DNA from: Anastatus disparis
Lineage: Eukaryota; Arthropoda; Insecta; Hymenoptera; Eupelmidae
NCBI GenBank assembly: GCA_017163975.1
Contig: JAFFSR010000218.1
Span: forward strand, 4,653,501-4,717,500
DNA: 64,000 nucleotides
Reading direction: 5' to 3'
In this document: piece by piece, positions 11,814-21,446 of the stretch
How positions within the stretch are numbered: the first letter of the stretch is position 1
Layout of the letters: each line of letters starts with the position of its first letter
Made by a program: the position numbers and the translations under genes
The notes under the pieces: model-generated
The model's input: the letters and a program-made list of their open reading frames with translations, nothing else
Database searches by the model: none
Told to the model about the DNA's origin: nothing

Positions 11814-13487
11814 ATGTTTACTATTAAATGTGGTCATAAACACTTTTCCGACGAAATTAAACGTGCTGTTAAAACAAATGATGAGAACACTATTTCTATA
11901 TTAATAGAAGGGGTCAACTTGACAGAGTTAAAGGATCATAGGGGTTCAACCTTATTACATTTGGCGATAAAATATGAAAATTGTCACATAATTGACTTTT
12001 TCATTGAAAAAGGCTGCGATATAAACGCTCAGGATGAAACGGGTACCACACCATTATTAGCTGCATTAAAATTATGTTGTTGGCCAATAATAAAGAAATT
12101 GCTGGAAACAAAAGCAAACATATTTCTTGCGGACAATGAAGGAGTAAATGCTTTAAAAGTGCCATTTCAAGATGATCAAAGGCAAAATAGAGATCTCATT
12201 TATTGGTTTGCAGGAAATCTTAAAGTATGTGGACGAAATGTTAAAGAATTAGCTGCGTTATTACTGGAAGCAGGATGGCCAATACATTACGCCGTAGAAA
12301 TTGAAAGCCTTGAATTGATAAAGTTGATGATAGAGGCTGGCTGTCCTATAAATTCTCGAGACGTAATAATTGATAGAACAGCACTACATTGGGCTGTTTG
12401 GAACAATAATGTAGAAATGACGAAAATTTTGTTGCGACATGGAGCTGATTACGATATATTTAATGAAACAATATTTTTCGATAGACCATTTGACTACGTT
12501 ACCGGTCGTAACTTTGAATTAAATTCTGAAATATTGGGAATGTTTTTGGAACGTAAACTTCAACGATTCAATATAGATATGATTTTTGAGCATTTTTTCT
12601 TTTTTCAGAAATCAGATGCTCAAATAATCGGACTATTAGAAAAATATAAAGTAGACCTGGCAACGAAATCTTATCATGGATTAACTCTTTTGCATTCTTT
12701 AGTTTTAAATAAAAATCCGGCAGTAATCGATCTGATTTCGAAAGCGGAAGTCGATGTGAATATAAAAAACACCGTCGGAAATACACCGTTACACAATGCA
12801 ATTTTTGGTCATTCATCTATAAAGCTTATAAAAGTATTAATTGATAAAGGTGCAGATGTCAACCATAAAAACCTACAGAACGATACGCCTTTGATGCAAG
12901 CAGTATGGAGTCAAGCGAAACAGGCGGTATTCGAAATACTTCTAGAAAACGGTACAATTTTAGATGAGGAAATGCAAAATCGTATATTAAATCAAATCAC
13001 GCATCACCCAGTTTCAACAATAAAACCCATATTGAAACAGATGGCGATTATGCATCTGAAGGGTGAAGCAGTTTCAAAAAGAAACGAAAATTTAATAAAA
13101 AGCAATTCAGATGCTCACTCTCTTTTTACATTTTTTTTGAGAGAACTTCATCTAATGAAACAAAAGCAGCTAACTACAAACAGTGACATCTCAGTGTATG
13201 ATATTTTTTGCGATTCAGAACATCAACTTTTTAACTATGCTCGCAACGAAGAAGTAGTTGAGAATTTCTTTAAAATTCAAGTGTGTTGCCGATATCCAAT
13301 TTATGGTAAAATCGTATTGAGCCGATTTCGACGTGCATGTATTAAACAAAAGTGGACTGAAAATGCTATAGATGTTCTGAGTAACAACATCAAACAATTG
13401 GATTGCAATTTAGGAATCATAGAAAATATTGTTAAATTCCTAAGTTTAAATGATTTGACCACTCTCTACACGAACGGAAGTGTATAG
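11814..13487 (+). CDS. Ankyrin-repeat protein with PRANC-like C-terminus, copy 1
   Basis: Single-exon 557-aa protein. Ankyrin repeats are visible at about residues 43-108 (STLLHLAIKYE, TTPLLAALK), 152-220 (TALHWAVWNN, LLRHGADYD) and 290-400 (NTPLHNAI, VLIDKGADVNHKN, DTPLMQAV). The last ~110 residues (SVYDIFCDSEHQLFNYARN to FLSLNDLTTLY) resemble the PRANC domain, an F-box-like module that in poxvirus and wasp proteins links ankyrin substrate receptors to SCF ubiquitin ligases. A ubiquitin-adaptor role here is inferred. The ATG lies in gaaaatg, just after a likely splice acceptor, and a polyadenylation signal AATAAA lies at 13557-13562. The gene is convergent with a laccase 3' end and tandemly duplicated with copies 2 and 3. 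No signal peptide is seen, so it is probably intracellular. Confidence 0.85.
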   Translation: MFTIKCGHKHFSDEIKRAVKTNDENTISILIEGVNLTELKDHRGSTLLHLAIKYENCHIIDFFIEKGCDINAQDETGTTPLLAALKLCCWPIIKKLLETKANIFLADNEGVNALKVPFQDDQRQNRDLIYWFAGNLKVCGRNVKELAALLLEAGWPIHYAVEIESLELIKLMIEAGCPINSRDVIIDRTALHWAVWNNNVEMTKILLRHGADYDIFNETIFFDRPFDYVTGRNFELNSEILGMFLERKLQRFNIDMIFEHFFFFQKSDAQIIGLLEKYKVDLATKSYHGLTLLHSLVLNKNPAVIDLISKAEVDVNIKNTVGNTPLHNAIFGHSSIKLIKVLIDKGADVNHKNLQNDTPLMQAVWSQAKQAVFEILLENGTILDEEMQNRILNQITHHPVSTIKPILKQMAIMHLKGEAVSKRNENLIKSNSDAHSLFTFFLRELHLMKQKQLTTNSDISVYDIFCDSEHQLFNYARNEEVVENFFKIQVCCRYPIYGKIVLSRFRRACIKQKWTENAIDVLSNNIKQLDCNLGIIENIVKFLSLNDLTTLYTNGSV

Positions 13488-13556
13488 GAATTGTTTTGTA
13501 TATTTAAGTGTTTGTAAGAAATTGTGTTTTTATGAATTAAAATTTTTTAGTATTTT

Positions 13557-13562
13557 AATAAA
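13557..13562 (+). terminator. Polyadenylation signal, ankyrin copy 1
   Basis: Canonical AATAAA 70 bases after the stop codon, conserved in copy 2 (16904-16909) and copy 3 (20683-20688). Confidence 0.6.
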
Positions 13563-13719
13563 ATATCGTAAGGAATACGAAAGCTAGTTTTTTTTTATTG
13601 TAATCAAATATGTGTACTTTATATTAAATAAAGATGTTATTGAAAAACCAATTTTTGATCTTATTTTAGATTTATAAAATGAGAATATGTGACTAATTTA
13701 TTTAAATTAGTTTGAAATA

Positions 13720-14150
13720 AATGGCTACCGTTATTGTATATTAATTTTTTAGAAAAATAATTAATTAAATTAATTTATTTTATTAAATAAGATTTTTTAA
13801 AATTATTAATGGACTAAAGTCTTGTATTTACTATATATTTAAGGTAAAAAAAGTTTTATTAATTAATATTATAAGAAAAAAAAATTCATCGTCACATTTA
13901 AATTTGATTTTTTTCCAGAAATTACCTCAGTCCTGATATCTTAACTTTCTCTGATAAATATAGAATTTACCGATCATTAAATAAATTTTTCTCAACTTCC
14001 TTTTCTAGCTAATTTATTTTATTATGATAAATTATTTATTTATTTAAAATACCATTTAAATCAAATAGAATAGAATGAAAATTTCGAGAAAAAAAAAACT
14101 ATATTAGTTCATAATTTATAAAATTATGTATACGTGTATAAAGAACTTCG
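13720..14150. other. Unit-1-specific intergenic segment
   Basis: About 430 bp of AT-rich DNA in the 3' flank of ankyrin copy 1, absent from the corresponding place after copy 3 (near 20830). No gene or clear inverted termini are visible, so I cannot tell insertion from deletion. Confidence 0.4.
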
Positions 14151-14752
14151 AAGTTTTGCATAATAATTACTGCATACAGCAGTAAAATGATTAAATTTTA
14201 TCCATATATTCAGTAATATTTAAAGCTGCATATCCATGAAATAACACAAAAACATACTATGTTCCCAGATTGCAGTGATTAGTTACCTTTATTTTTAAAG
14301 AAAAATTTTCTCCATGAGTATGTATGTGTATGTGTGTATGCAGACATTTTATTCACACTATGACTTTAATTATTGTGTCTGTAAATTAGTAAGTTTTATT
14401 CATAACATAACATATTTTTTTAACATATTATTTATGTATCAATTCAGAAATCATTAATCTAGATAATATCTCGTTTCTTTATTTAAACGTACAAAGCTTT
14501 ATTTTGCTCTGTAAATGAAAACCTTAACATTTTTTTATAATTTTAAGAAAATTTGATTCAGAAAGTTAGGAAACTTAATTTCAGTCATAAGTGAAAAATT
14601 GATTAATTTTTTAAATAAATTCAACAACATTTATAATAAAATTTTTTATTTATGATTTACTGCGCACGCACATAAAGAAACTTTAATTTTTACAAATTTT
14701 TTCTCAGATATATTTTTTATTTTTAACAATTAATTATTCTTCGATGTACACT

Positions 14753-15123
14753 TTAAATCTCCATAGGTTCAAAATTACGGCATGTTAGAAAAATTTTAGG
14801 TGTTGGTGGAAAATCTTTGTATTGACCAACTTGAACGACAAAGGACATTCCAGCATTATCGTGCTCGTCAAAGTGGCAATGGAAATACCAAAATCCTAAA
14901 ATTCAAATATTATTATACTTATTTTAATATTACTTTTCAAAAAACTAAAGAATATAATTATTTATAAGAAACAAAAATCATAAAAACATTCGACTATATC
15001 AAGATCAACTTAATTATTCTAAATTTTATGCAATCACAAAATTAAAACATTAACCAACTCATTTTTTTATCTATTTATTATAAAGTTATATATAAATTCA
15101 CTTACCAGGATTGTTTGCATAAA
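14753..15123 (-). pseudogene. Laccase terminal-exon fragment (copy of gene B 3' end)
   Basis: 14753-14895 is a 143-bp copy of laccase B exon 10, still open and keeping HCHFDEHDNAGM and the stop codon; two changes alter the tail (KNFPTC to KIFLTC). Intron 9 follows, then the splice donor and 18 coding bases of exon 9 at 15106-15123. All upstream exons are missing because the mobile segment starts there. It is a duplication by-product and cannot encode an enzyme. Confidence 0.85.
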
Positions 15124-15355
15124 ACGATTATTTAGGCATGCCATATGAAGAGTAGTATACAATTTAAATAATCCAATTCCAGCAAAGCATGTTTTTATTA
15201 AATGCTTAAAGTCAAATGAAAAATAAATAAAATTCAAAAATACATGAAAATATTGTAGATGGATAGATTTTGATATAAGTAATATCACAGTCAATAAACT
15301 AAAACTAGTAAAACTGTATAAGTAAATCACATATAAAGATATCGCAGAATGTTGC

Positions 15356-15445
<90 letters not shown>

Positions 15446-15531
15446 GTTATAGTATGTCGTATTCGGTAGAATACCCGTGGAGCTAGCTAAATGGGTATTG
15501 GGGTGTCATACCGCCCTGCTCGTAGCTAAAG
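15121..15531. repeat. Mobile or duplicated segment, copy 2, with long (TA)n
   Basis: Matches 6703-7065. The TA tract at about 15357-15440 has some 42 units against about 19 in copy 1. The left edge interrupts laccase exon 9 and the right edge is fused directly to ankyrin coding sequence, so the segment bridges a deletion or recombination junction. Confidence 0.7.
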
Positions 15532-16827
15532 CTCATTCATTGGTTCGCAGAAAACCTTAAAGTATGTGGACGAAATGTTAAAGAATTAGCTCCTTTATTA
15601 CTGGAAGCAGGATGGCCAATACATTACGCCGTCGAAATTGAAAACTTCGAATTGATAAAGTTGATGATAGAGGCTGGCTGCCCTATAAATTCTCGAGACG
15701 AAATAATTAATAGAACAGCATTACATTGGGCTTTTTGGAACAATAATGTAGAAATGGCGAAAATGTTATTGCAACATGGAGCTGATTACGATATAGTCAA
15801 TGGATCAATATTTTTCGAAAGACCATTCGACTACGCTACCGATGGTATTGATGATATAAATGCTGAAATATTGGGAATGTTTATGGGATTTGAACTTCAA
15901 CGATTCAATACAGATAGGATTCGTGAAAATTTTTTATTTTTTGAGAAAGCAGATACTCAAACGATCGGACTACTAGAAAAATATAAAATAGACCTGGCAA
16001 CAAAATGTAAATTTGGATCGACACTTTTGCATTATTTAGTTTTAAATAAAAATCCGGCAGTTATCGATCTGATTTCGAAAGCAGAAGTCGATGTGAATAT
16101 AAAAAATTCCGCCGGAAACACACCGTTATATAATGCAATTTATGTTTATTCACCTATAAAGCTGATAAAAGTATTAATTGATAAAGGTGTAGATGTCAAC
16201 CATAAAAACCTATGGAACGATACGCCTTTGATAGAAGCAGTATGGAGTCAAGCGACGCAGGCGGTATTAGAAATACTTCTAGAAAACGGTGCAATTTTAG
16301 ATGAGGAAATGCAAAATCGTATATTAAATAAAATCAAGTATGTGAATTACTCAGTTTCAAGAATAAAACCCATATTGAAACAGATGGCGATTATGCATAT
16401 GCAGGGTGAAGCAGTTTCAAGAAGAAATGAACATTTAATAAAAAGCAATACAGATATCCACTCTCTTTTTACATTTTTTTTGAGAGAACTTCATTTAATG
16501 AAACAAAAGCAATTAACTACAAACAGTGATATCTCAGTTTTTGATATTTTTTGCGATTCAGAACATCAACTTTTTAATTATGCTCGCAACGAAGAAATAG
16601 TTGAGAATTTCTTTAAAATTCAAGTGTGTTGCCGATATCCAATTTATGGTAAAATCGTATTGAGCCGATTTCGACGTGCATGTATTAAACAAAAGTGGAC
16701 AGAAAATGCTATAGATGTTCTGAGTAACAATATCAAACAATTGAATTGCAATTTAGAAATCATAGAAAATATTGTTAAATTCTTAAGTTTAAATGATTTG
16801 ACCACTCTCTGCATGAACAAAAGTTAG
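15532..16827 (+). pseudogene. 5'-truncated ankyrin/PRANC-like gene, copy 2
   Basis: Homology to copies 1 and 3 starts abruptly at 15532, about codon 128 of copy 1. The frame is open from there to the stop at 16827, but an in-frame TAG lies at 15523-15525 and no ATG appears before 15664 (TTG at 15652). The remaining product would be up to about 390 aa, with the central and C-terminal ankyrin repeats and a complete PRANC-like end. The native promoter and first two ankyrin repeats are gone. The absence of internal stops suggests that the loss is recent or that a shorter protein is still made. A polyadenylation signal AATAAA lies at 16904. Confidence 0.75.
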
Positions 16828-16909
16828 TAGAAGTGTTTTCTATGTTCGTGTACTTAAAAAATTGTATGAGTTTATTCATAAAAATTTTATAATGATATTT
16901 TTTAATAAA

Positions 16910-18110
16910 ATATTGTCAGGAATAATTGTTTAATTCTTTTTAATAATTATGTTATTCGAAAATATACTGTCTACTTATGATGGCATTGTTCGGTTACTAT
17001 GTTTTTCAGATTTCAAATAAATTACTTTTGTCTTTGAAAGGAGATCAAACTAGTCTTAAATATATTTTGTAAATAAATATCAACTTCTTTAAAGGTTAAT
17101 GGATTTTAATATATTTAATACTATTTGGAAGTTAAAAATTTTTTTAACCGTCCAGTTATCGTTTTATCCACCCTAAACGTTCATTTTTAGCGTTTCCTAC
17201 ATGTTAACTCTCAATGAGATCAAAGACAGAAATATGCAGAGTTTATCATAATTGGCTTACATTTACATGCTCAAAAAAGCAATTTCTTGCAGCTTGATAA
17301 TTTCAAAAAATTAAAATATAATATTTTAGATAATTCTTTATTTACACTGATAAAATTCGTAATTTTATAAAAAATTAATGCAAATTCTTTTTTGCCGATT
17401 CGGTTCAAAATAATAAAAATTATTTCATAACTTTGCATCTTTTATATATTCCCAATACTTTATGATATAAGCAAATGTCCTCACGTTTTTGGGGCTAATG
17501 CGTCATGACCCTCAATCTTCGGAGCGAACATTGTAGTACGGCAATAGCACGTACAATTCATAGTGTATTGAAAGCACTAGTTTTAGAACGTCGATGCACG
17601 AAACTTCAAGCACTCTGATACACGATGGCGCTTCTGTTCTGGATGTTATTGATCGAAACTAAGGCATTGTCGACACGAAAACCGAAGACTAAATTGTTCT
17701 TGCATTTAAGGTAGTAAGGGTATACTAGATCGTACAGCTTCTAAACAAAACTTTTTTCAGTATATAATGACTGATGGTTGAAGATAGTCATGTCTAGTAA
17801 AGAAAAAATTGCATGTGTTGCATAAAAAAGTAATGAGAAGTAAAACATTGAAAGAAAACAGTGAAAGTGATAGATTATGATTAAATTTAATTTTACGAAG
17901 AGCATAAAAAGAAAAAGGAAGTGAATACAAAAAGGATATTTTTTTTTATAAAAAGGTAGAAAATTAGGAAAGGAAAGAGATGAACATCTAGGCAAAGTAA
18001 AAAAGAGAACATAAAAGTATACAAAAGTAAAGAAAGAAAAAAAGTAAAGAAAAGAAGTATATAAAATATACCTTTTGATTTTCGAGATCCACTAATATTA
18101 AGATTAATCG
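16910..18110. other. Intergenic between ankyrin copies 2 and 3
   Basis: No gene recognised. 17460-17720 is less AT-rich than its surroundings but has no long frame. The minus-strand open frames at 17741-18392 are low-complexity Phe/Leu-rich artefacts of purine-rich DNA. Confidence 0.45.
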
Positions 18111-18826
18111 AAGAAGTAATCGAAGAACAATAATATAAGTAAATTGTAATTCAGTTAAAAAGAAAAAAAAGAACAAGGTGATCTACTAGAAAAATATAAA
18201 AAACTAAAAAAAAATAATAAAAGTGTACTTAAAAGAAAAAGTGCGTCGGTAAAAAGTAAAAAAAAACAAAAATTGAAAAATTATTGAAATAAATTTAAAA
18301 AATTTTGAGTTACAAAACTTACAAAGGATGGATACAGTTTTTTTCTTTGTATTCGAAATTATAAAAATTATGAATATGAATGAAAAACCCAATAAACTCT
18401 TTATTCATGAAAATGTTTGAAAAGATAATTTTCGACCTCACGGTAAACTGTTATTGTATTAAATGATTTTTTTTATTATTGGAACAAATTTGAGAGAACT
18501 ATTAATAAATCATAAAAACAATGTTTAACAATAATTTTAAAAATGATAGGAATTTTAAACCATTCTCTAATTAAAAGTTTTTAATTAAATTTGAAAATAT
18601 ACTAGCGAAAACTGTTGACTGCAATTCAATATAATATCAACGTGTAAAAATATATTTATAAATACGAACAACAATCTAAAATTTGAAAAATGTTTAAAAG
18701 TGAAATATTTTACTCTACCCGTCTTTAGTTAATCGAAAACGTAGAGTTTTGTTGAAATTTTATGTATAAATCTATATAAAATATAATACTTTTCTGTACT
18801 TTTTTTACAAATATGGTGGTAGCAAA

Positions 18827-18864
18827 TATATAAAAGGCTCAGTGAATTATTAGGCTCTTCAGTT
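18827..18864 (+). promoter_or_regulatory. TATA box and initiator of ankyrin copy 3
   Basis: TATATAAAA at 18827-18835 and TCAGTT at 18859-18864 keep exactly the spacing found at copy 1 despite substitutions around them. Confidence 0.55.
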
Positions 18865-18946
18865 AAAGATTCTAAATTAGAGTAGTATTCATTAGCTATT
18901 TTCATACTTAATTTGCTCAATAATTTTCATTTTAGCTAGTACGAAA

Positions 18947-20635
18947 ATGTTTACTATTAAATGTGGTCATAAACACTTTTCCGACGAAATTAAACGTGCT
19001 GTTAAAACAAATGATGAGAAAACTATTTCTATATTAATAGAAGGGGTCAACTTTACAGAGTTGAAGGATCATAGGGGTTCGACGTTATTACATTTGGCGA
19101 TAAAATATGAAAATTTTCACATAATTGACTTTTTCATTGATAAAGGCTGCGATATAAACGCTCAGGATGAAACAGGTACCACACCATTATTAGCTGCACT
19201 AAAATTATATTGTTGTCCAATAATAAAGAAATTGCTGGAAACAAAAGCAAACATATTTCTTGCGGACAATGAAGGAGTAAATGCTTTAAATTTGGTATTA
19301 AAACATGATAATTATATTACAAAAAGTATCATTATCCTAAAGTTCGCAAGACACCTTCAAGGATGTAAACTAAATGCTAAAGAATTAGCTCCTTTATTAC
19401 TGGAAGCAGGATGGCCAATACATTACGCCGTCGAAATTGAAAACTTCGAATTGATAAAGTTGATGATAGAGGCTGGCTGCCCTATAAATTCTCAAGACCT
19501 AGCAATTGGTAGAACAGCACTAACATGGGCTGTTTGGAATAATAATGCAGAAATGACGAAACTTTTATTGCAACATGGAGCTGATTACGATATATCTACA
19601 CTATTTTGTATAAGCGACTTGGACTTTATTACCGGTCATATCGTTCATATGAATGATGAAAAAACGGCAATGTTTTTTGAAAGTGAACTTCAACGATTCA
19701 ATACAGATAGGATTCGTGAGAGATTTTTTTTTTTTAGTAAAGCAGATGCTCAAACAATCGGACTATTAGAAAAATATAAAGTAGACCTGGCAACAAAATG
19801 TAAACTTGGATCAACACTTTTGCATTATTTAGTTTTAAATAAAAATCCGGCAGTTATCGATCTGATTTCGAAAGCAGAAGTCGATGTGAATATAAAAGAT
19901 CGGTTTGGAGACACACCGTTACTCTGGGCAATTCGTAATTCACCTATAAAAATTATACAAGTATTAATTGATAAAGGTGCAGATGTCAACCATAAAAACC
20001 AACGGAACCATACACCTTTGATGGAAGCGATGAGCAGTAAAGCACCACAGGTGGTATTCGAAATACTTCTAGAAAACGGTACAATTTTAGATGAGGAAAT
20101 GCAAAATCGTATATTAAATAAAATCAAGTATGTGAATTACTCAAGAATAAAACCCATATTGAAACAGATGGCGATTATGCATATGCAGGGTAATGCAGTT
20201 TCAAGAAGAAACGAATATTTAATAAAAAGCAATTCAGAAATAAACTCTCTTTTTACATTTTTTTTGAGAGAACTTCATTCAATGAAACAAAAGCAGTTAA
20301 CTACAAACAGTAATATCTCAGTTTTTGATATTTTTTGCGATTCAGAACACCAACTTTTTAATTATGCTCGCAACGAAGAAATAGTTGAGAATTTCTTTAA
20401 AATTCAAGTCTGCTGCCGATATCCAATTTATGGTAAAATCGTATTGAGCCGATTTCGACGTGCATGCATTAAACAAAAGTGGACTGAAAATGCTATAGAT
20501 GTTCTGAGTAACAATATCAAACAATTGAATTGCAATTTAGAAATCATAGAAAATATTGTTAAATTCCTAAGTTTAAATGATTTGACCACTCTCTACACGA
20601 ACGGAAAGTGTATAGGAAGTGTTTTGCATATTTAA
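18947..20635 (+). CDS. Ankyrin-repeat protein with PRANC-like C-terminus, copy 3
   Basis: Single-exon 562-aa paralogue of copy 1 with the same architecture: N-terminal ankyrin pair (STLLHLAIKYE, TTPLLAALK), a middle block (TALTWAVWNNN, LLQHGADYD), a third block (DTPLLWAIRN, VLIDKGADVNHKN, HTPLMEAM) and a PRANC-like end. Differences from copy 1 cluster in the middle and in the third ankyrin block, while the PRANC-like region is almost unchanged. That pattern would fit diversification of the target-binding face. The last residues differ because one extra base shifts the frame near the stop (NGKCIGSVLHI). The AATAAA is at 20683-20688 and the convergent laccase B stop lies about 0.8 kb downstream. 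No signal peptide is seen. Confidence 0.85.
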   Translation: MFTIKCGHKHFSDEIKRAVKTNDEKTISILIEGVNFTELKDHRGSTLLHLAIKYENFHIIDFFIDKGCDINAQDETGTTPLLAALKLYCCPIIKKLLETKANIFLADNEGVNALNLVLKHDNYITKSIIILKFARHLQGCKLNAKELAPLLLEAGWPIHYAVEIENFELIKLMIEAGCPINSQDLAIGRTALTWAVWNNNAEMTKLLLQHGADYDISTLFCISDLDFITGHIVHMNDEKTAMFFESELQRFNTDRIRERFFFFSKADAQTIGLLEKYKVDLATKCKLGSTLLHYLVLNKNPAVIDLISKAEVDVNIKDRFGDTPLLWAIRNSPIKIIQVLIDKGADVNHKNQRNHTPLMEAMSSKAPQVVFEILLENGTILDEEMQNRILNKIKYVNYSRIKPILKQMAIMHMQGNAVSRRNEYLIKSNSEINSLFTFFLRELHSMKQKQLTTNSNISVFDIFCDSEHQLFNYARNEEIVENFFKIQVCCRYPIYGKIVLSRFRRACIKQKWTENAIDVLSNNIKQLNCNLEIIENIVKFLSLNDLTTLYTNGKCIGSVLHI

Positions 20636-21409
20636 GTGTTTAAAAAATTGTGTTTTTATAAATTAAAATTTTTTAGTATTTTAATAAAATATCGTAAGGA
20701 ATACGAAAGCTAGTTTTTTTTATTGTAATCACATATATACTTTATATTAAATAAAAATTTTATTGAAAAACAGATTTTGGTTTTATTTTCGATTTATAAA
20801 ATAAGAATGTGACTAATTTATTTAAATTAATTATTAATTGCATAATAATTACTGCATACAGCAGTAAAATGATTAAATTTTATCCATATATTCAATAATA
20901 TTTAAAGCTACATAACCATGAAATAACACAAAAATATTCTATGTTCCCAGATTGCAGTGATTAGTTATCTTCATTTTAAAAAAAAAATTCTCTCCATGAG
21001 TATGTATGTGTGTGTGTATATGCGGACATTTTACTCACACTATGACTTTAATTATTATGTCTGTAAATTAGTAAGTTTTATTCATAACATAACATATTTT
21101 TTTAACGTATTATTTATGTATCAATGCAGAAATTATTAATCTAGATAATATCCTGTTTCTTCATTTAAACGTACGTTATTTAAAGCTTTATTTTTCTCTG
21201 TAAATTAATGAAAACCTTAACATTTTTTTTATAATTTTAAGAAAATTTGATTCAGAAAGTTAGGAAACTTAATTTCAGTCATAAGTGAAAAATTGATTAA
21301 TTTTTCAAATAAATTCAACAACATTTATAATAAAATTTTTTATTTAAGATTTACTGCGCACGCACATAAACAAACTTTAATTTTTACAAATTTTTTCTCA
21401 GATATATTT

Positions 21410-21415
21410 TTTATT
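21410..21415 (-). terminator. Polyadenylation signal of laccase B
   Basis: AATAAA on the minus strand, 32 bases after the laccase B stop codon. Confidence 0.5.
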
Positions 21416-21446
21416 TTAAACAATTAATTATTCTTCGATGTACACA

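Larger units (their letters stand above)
11270..15123. repeat. Segmental duplication, unit 1
   Basis: Colinear with about 18110-21820. It covers the ankyrin promoter, gene and 3' flank, then the last exon, last intron and first 18 coding bases of exon 9 of a laccase copy. Differences include roughly 340 bp extra in unit 2 (about 18357-18700) and about 430 bp extra here (about 13720-14150). The unit ends abruptly at 15123, where the mobile segment begins. Confidence 0.75.

Noticed and set aside
11814..20635. Endogenous poxvirus insertion
   Set aside because: Only the ankyrin/PRANC-like type recalls poxviruses; no other viral genes are nearby and the promoters and flanks look insect-like.
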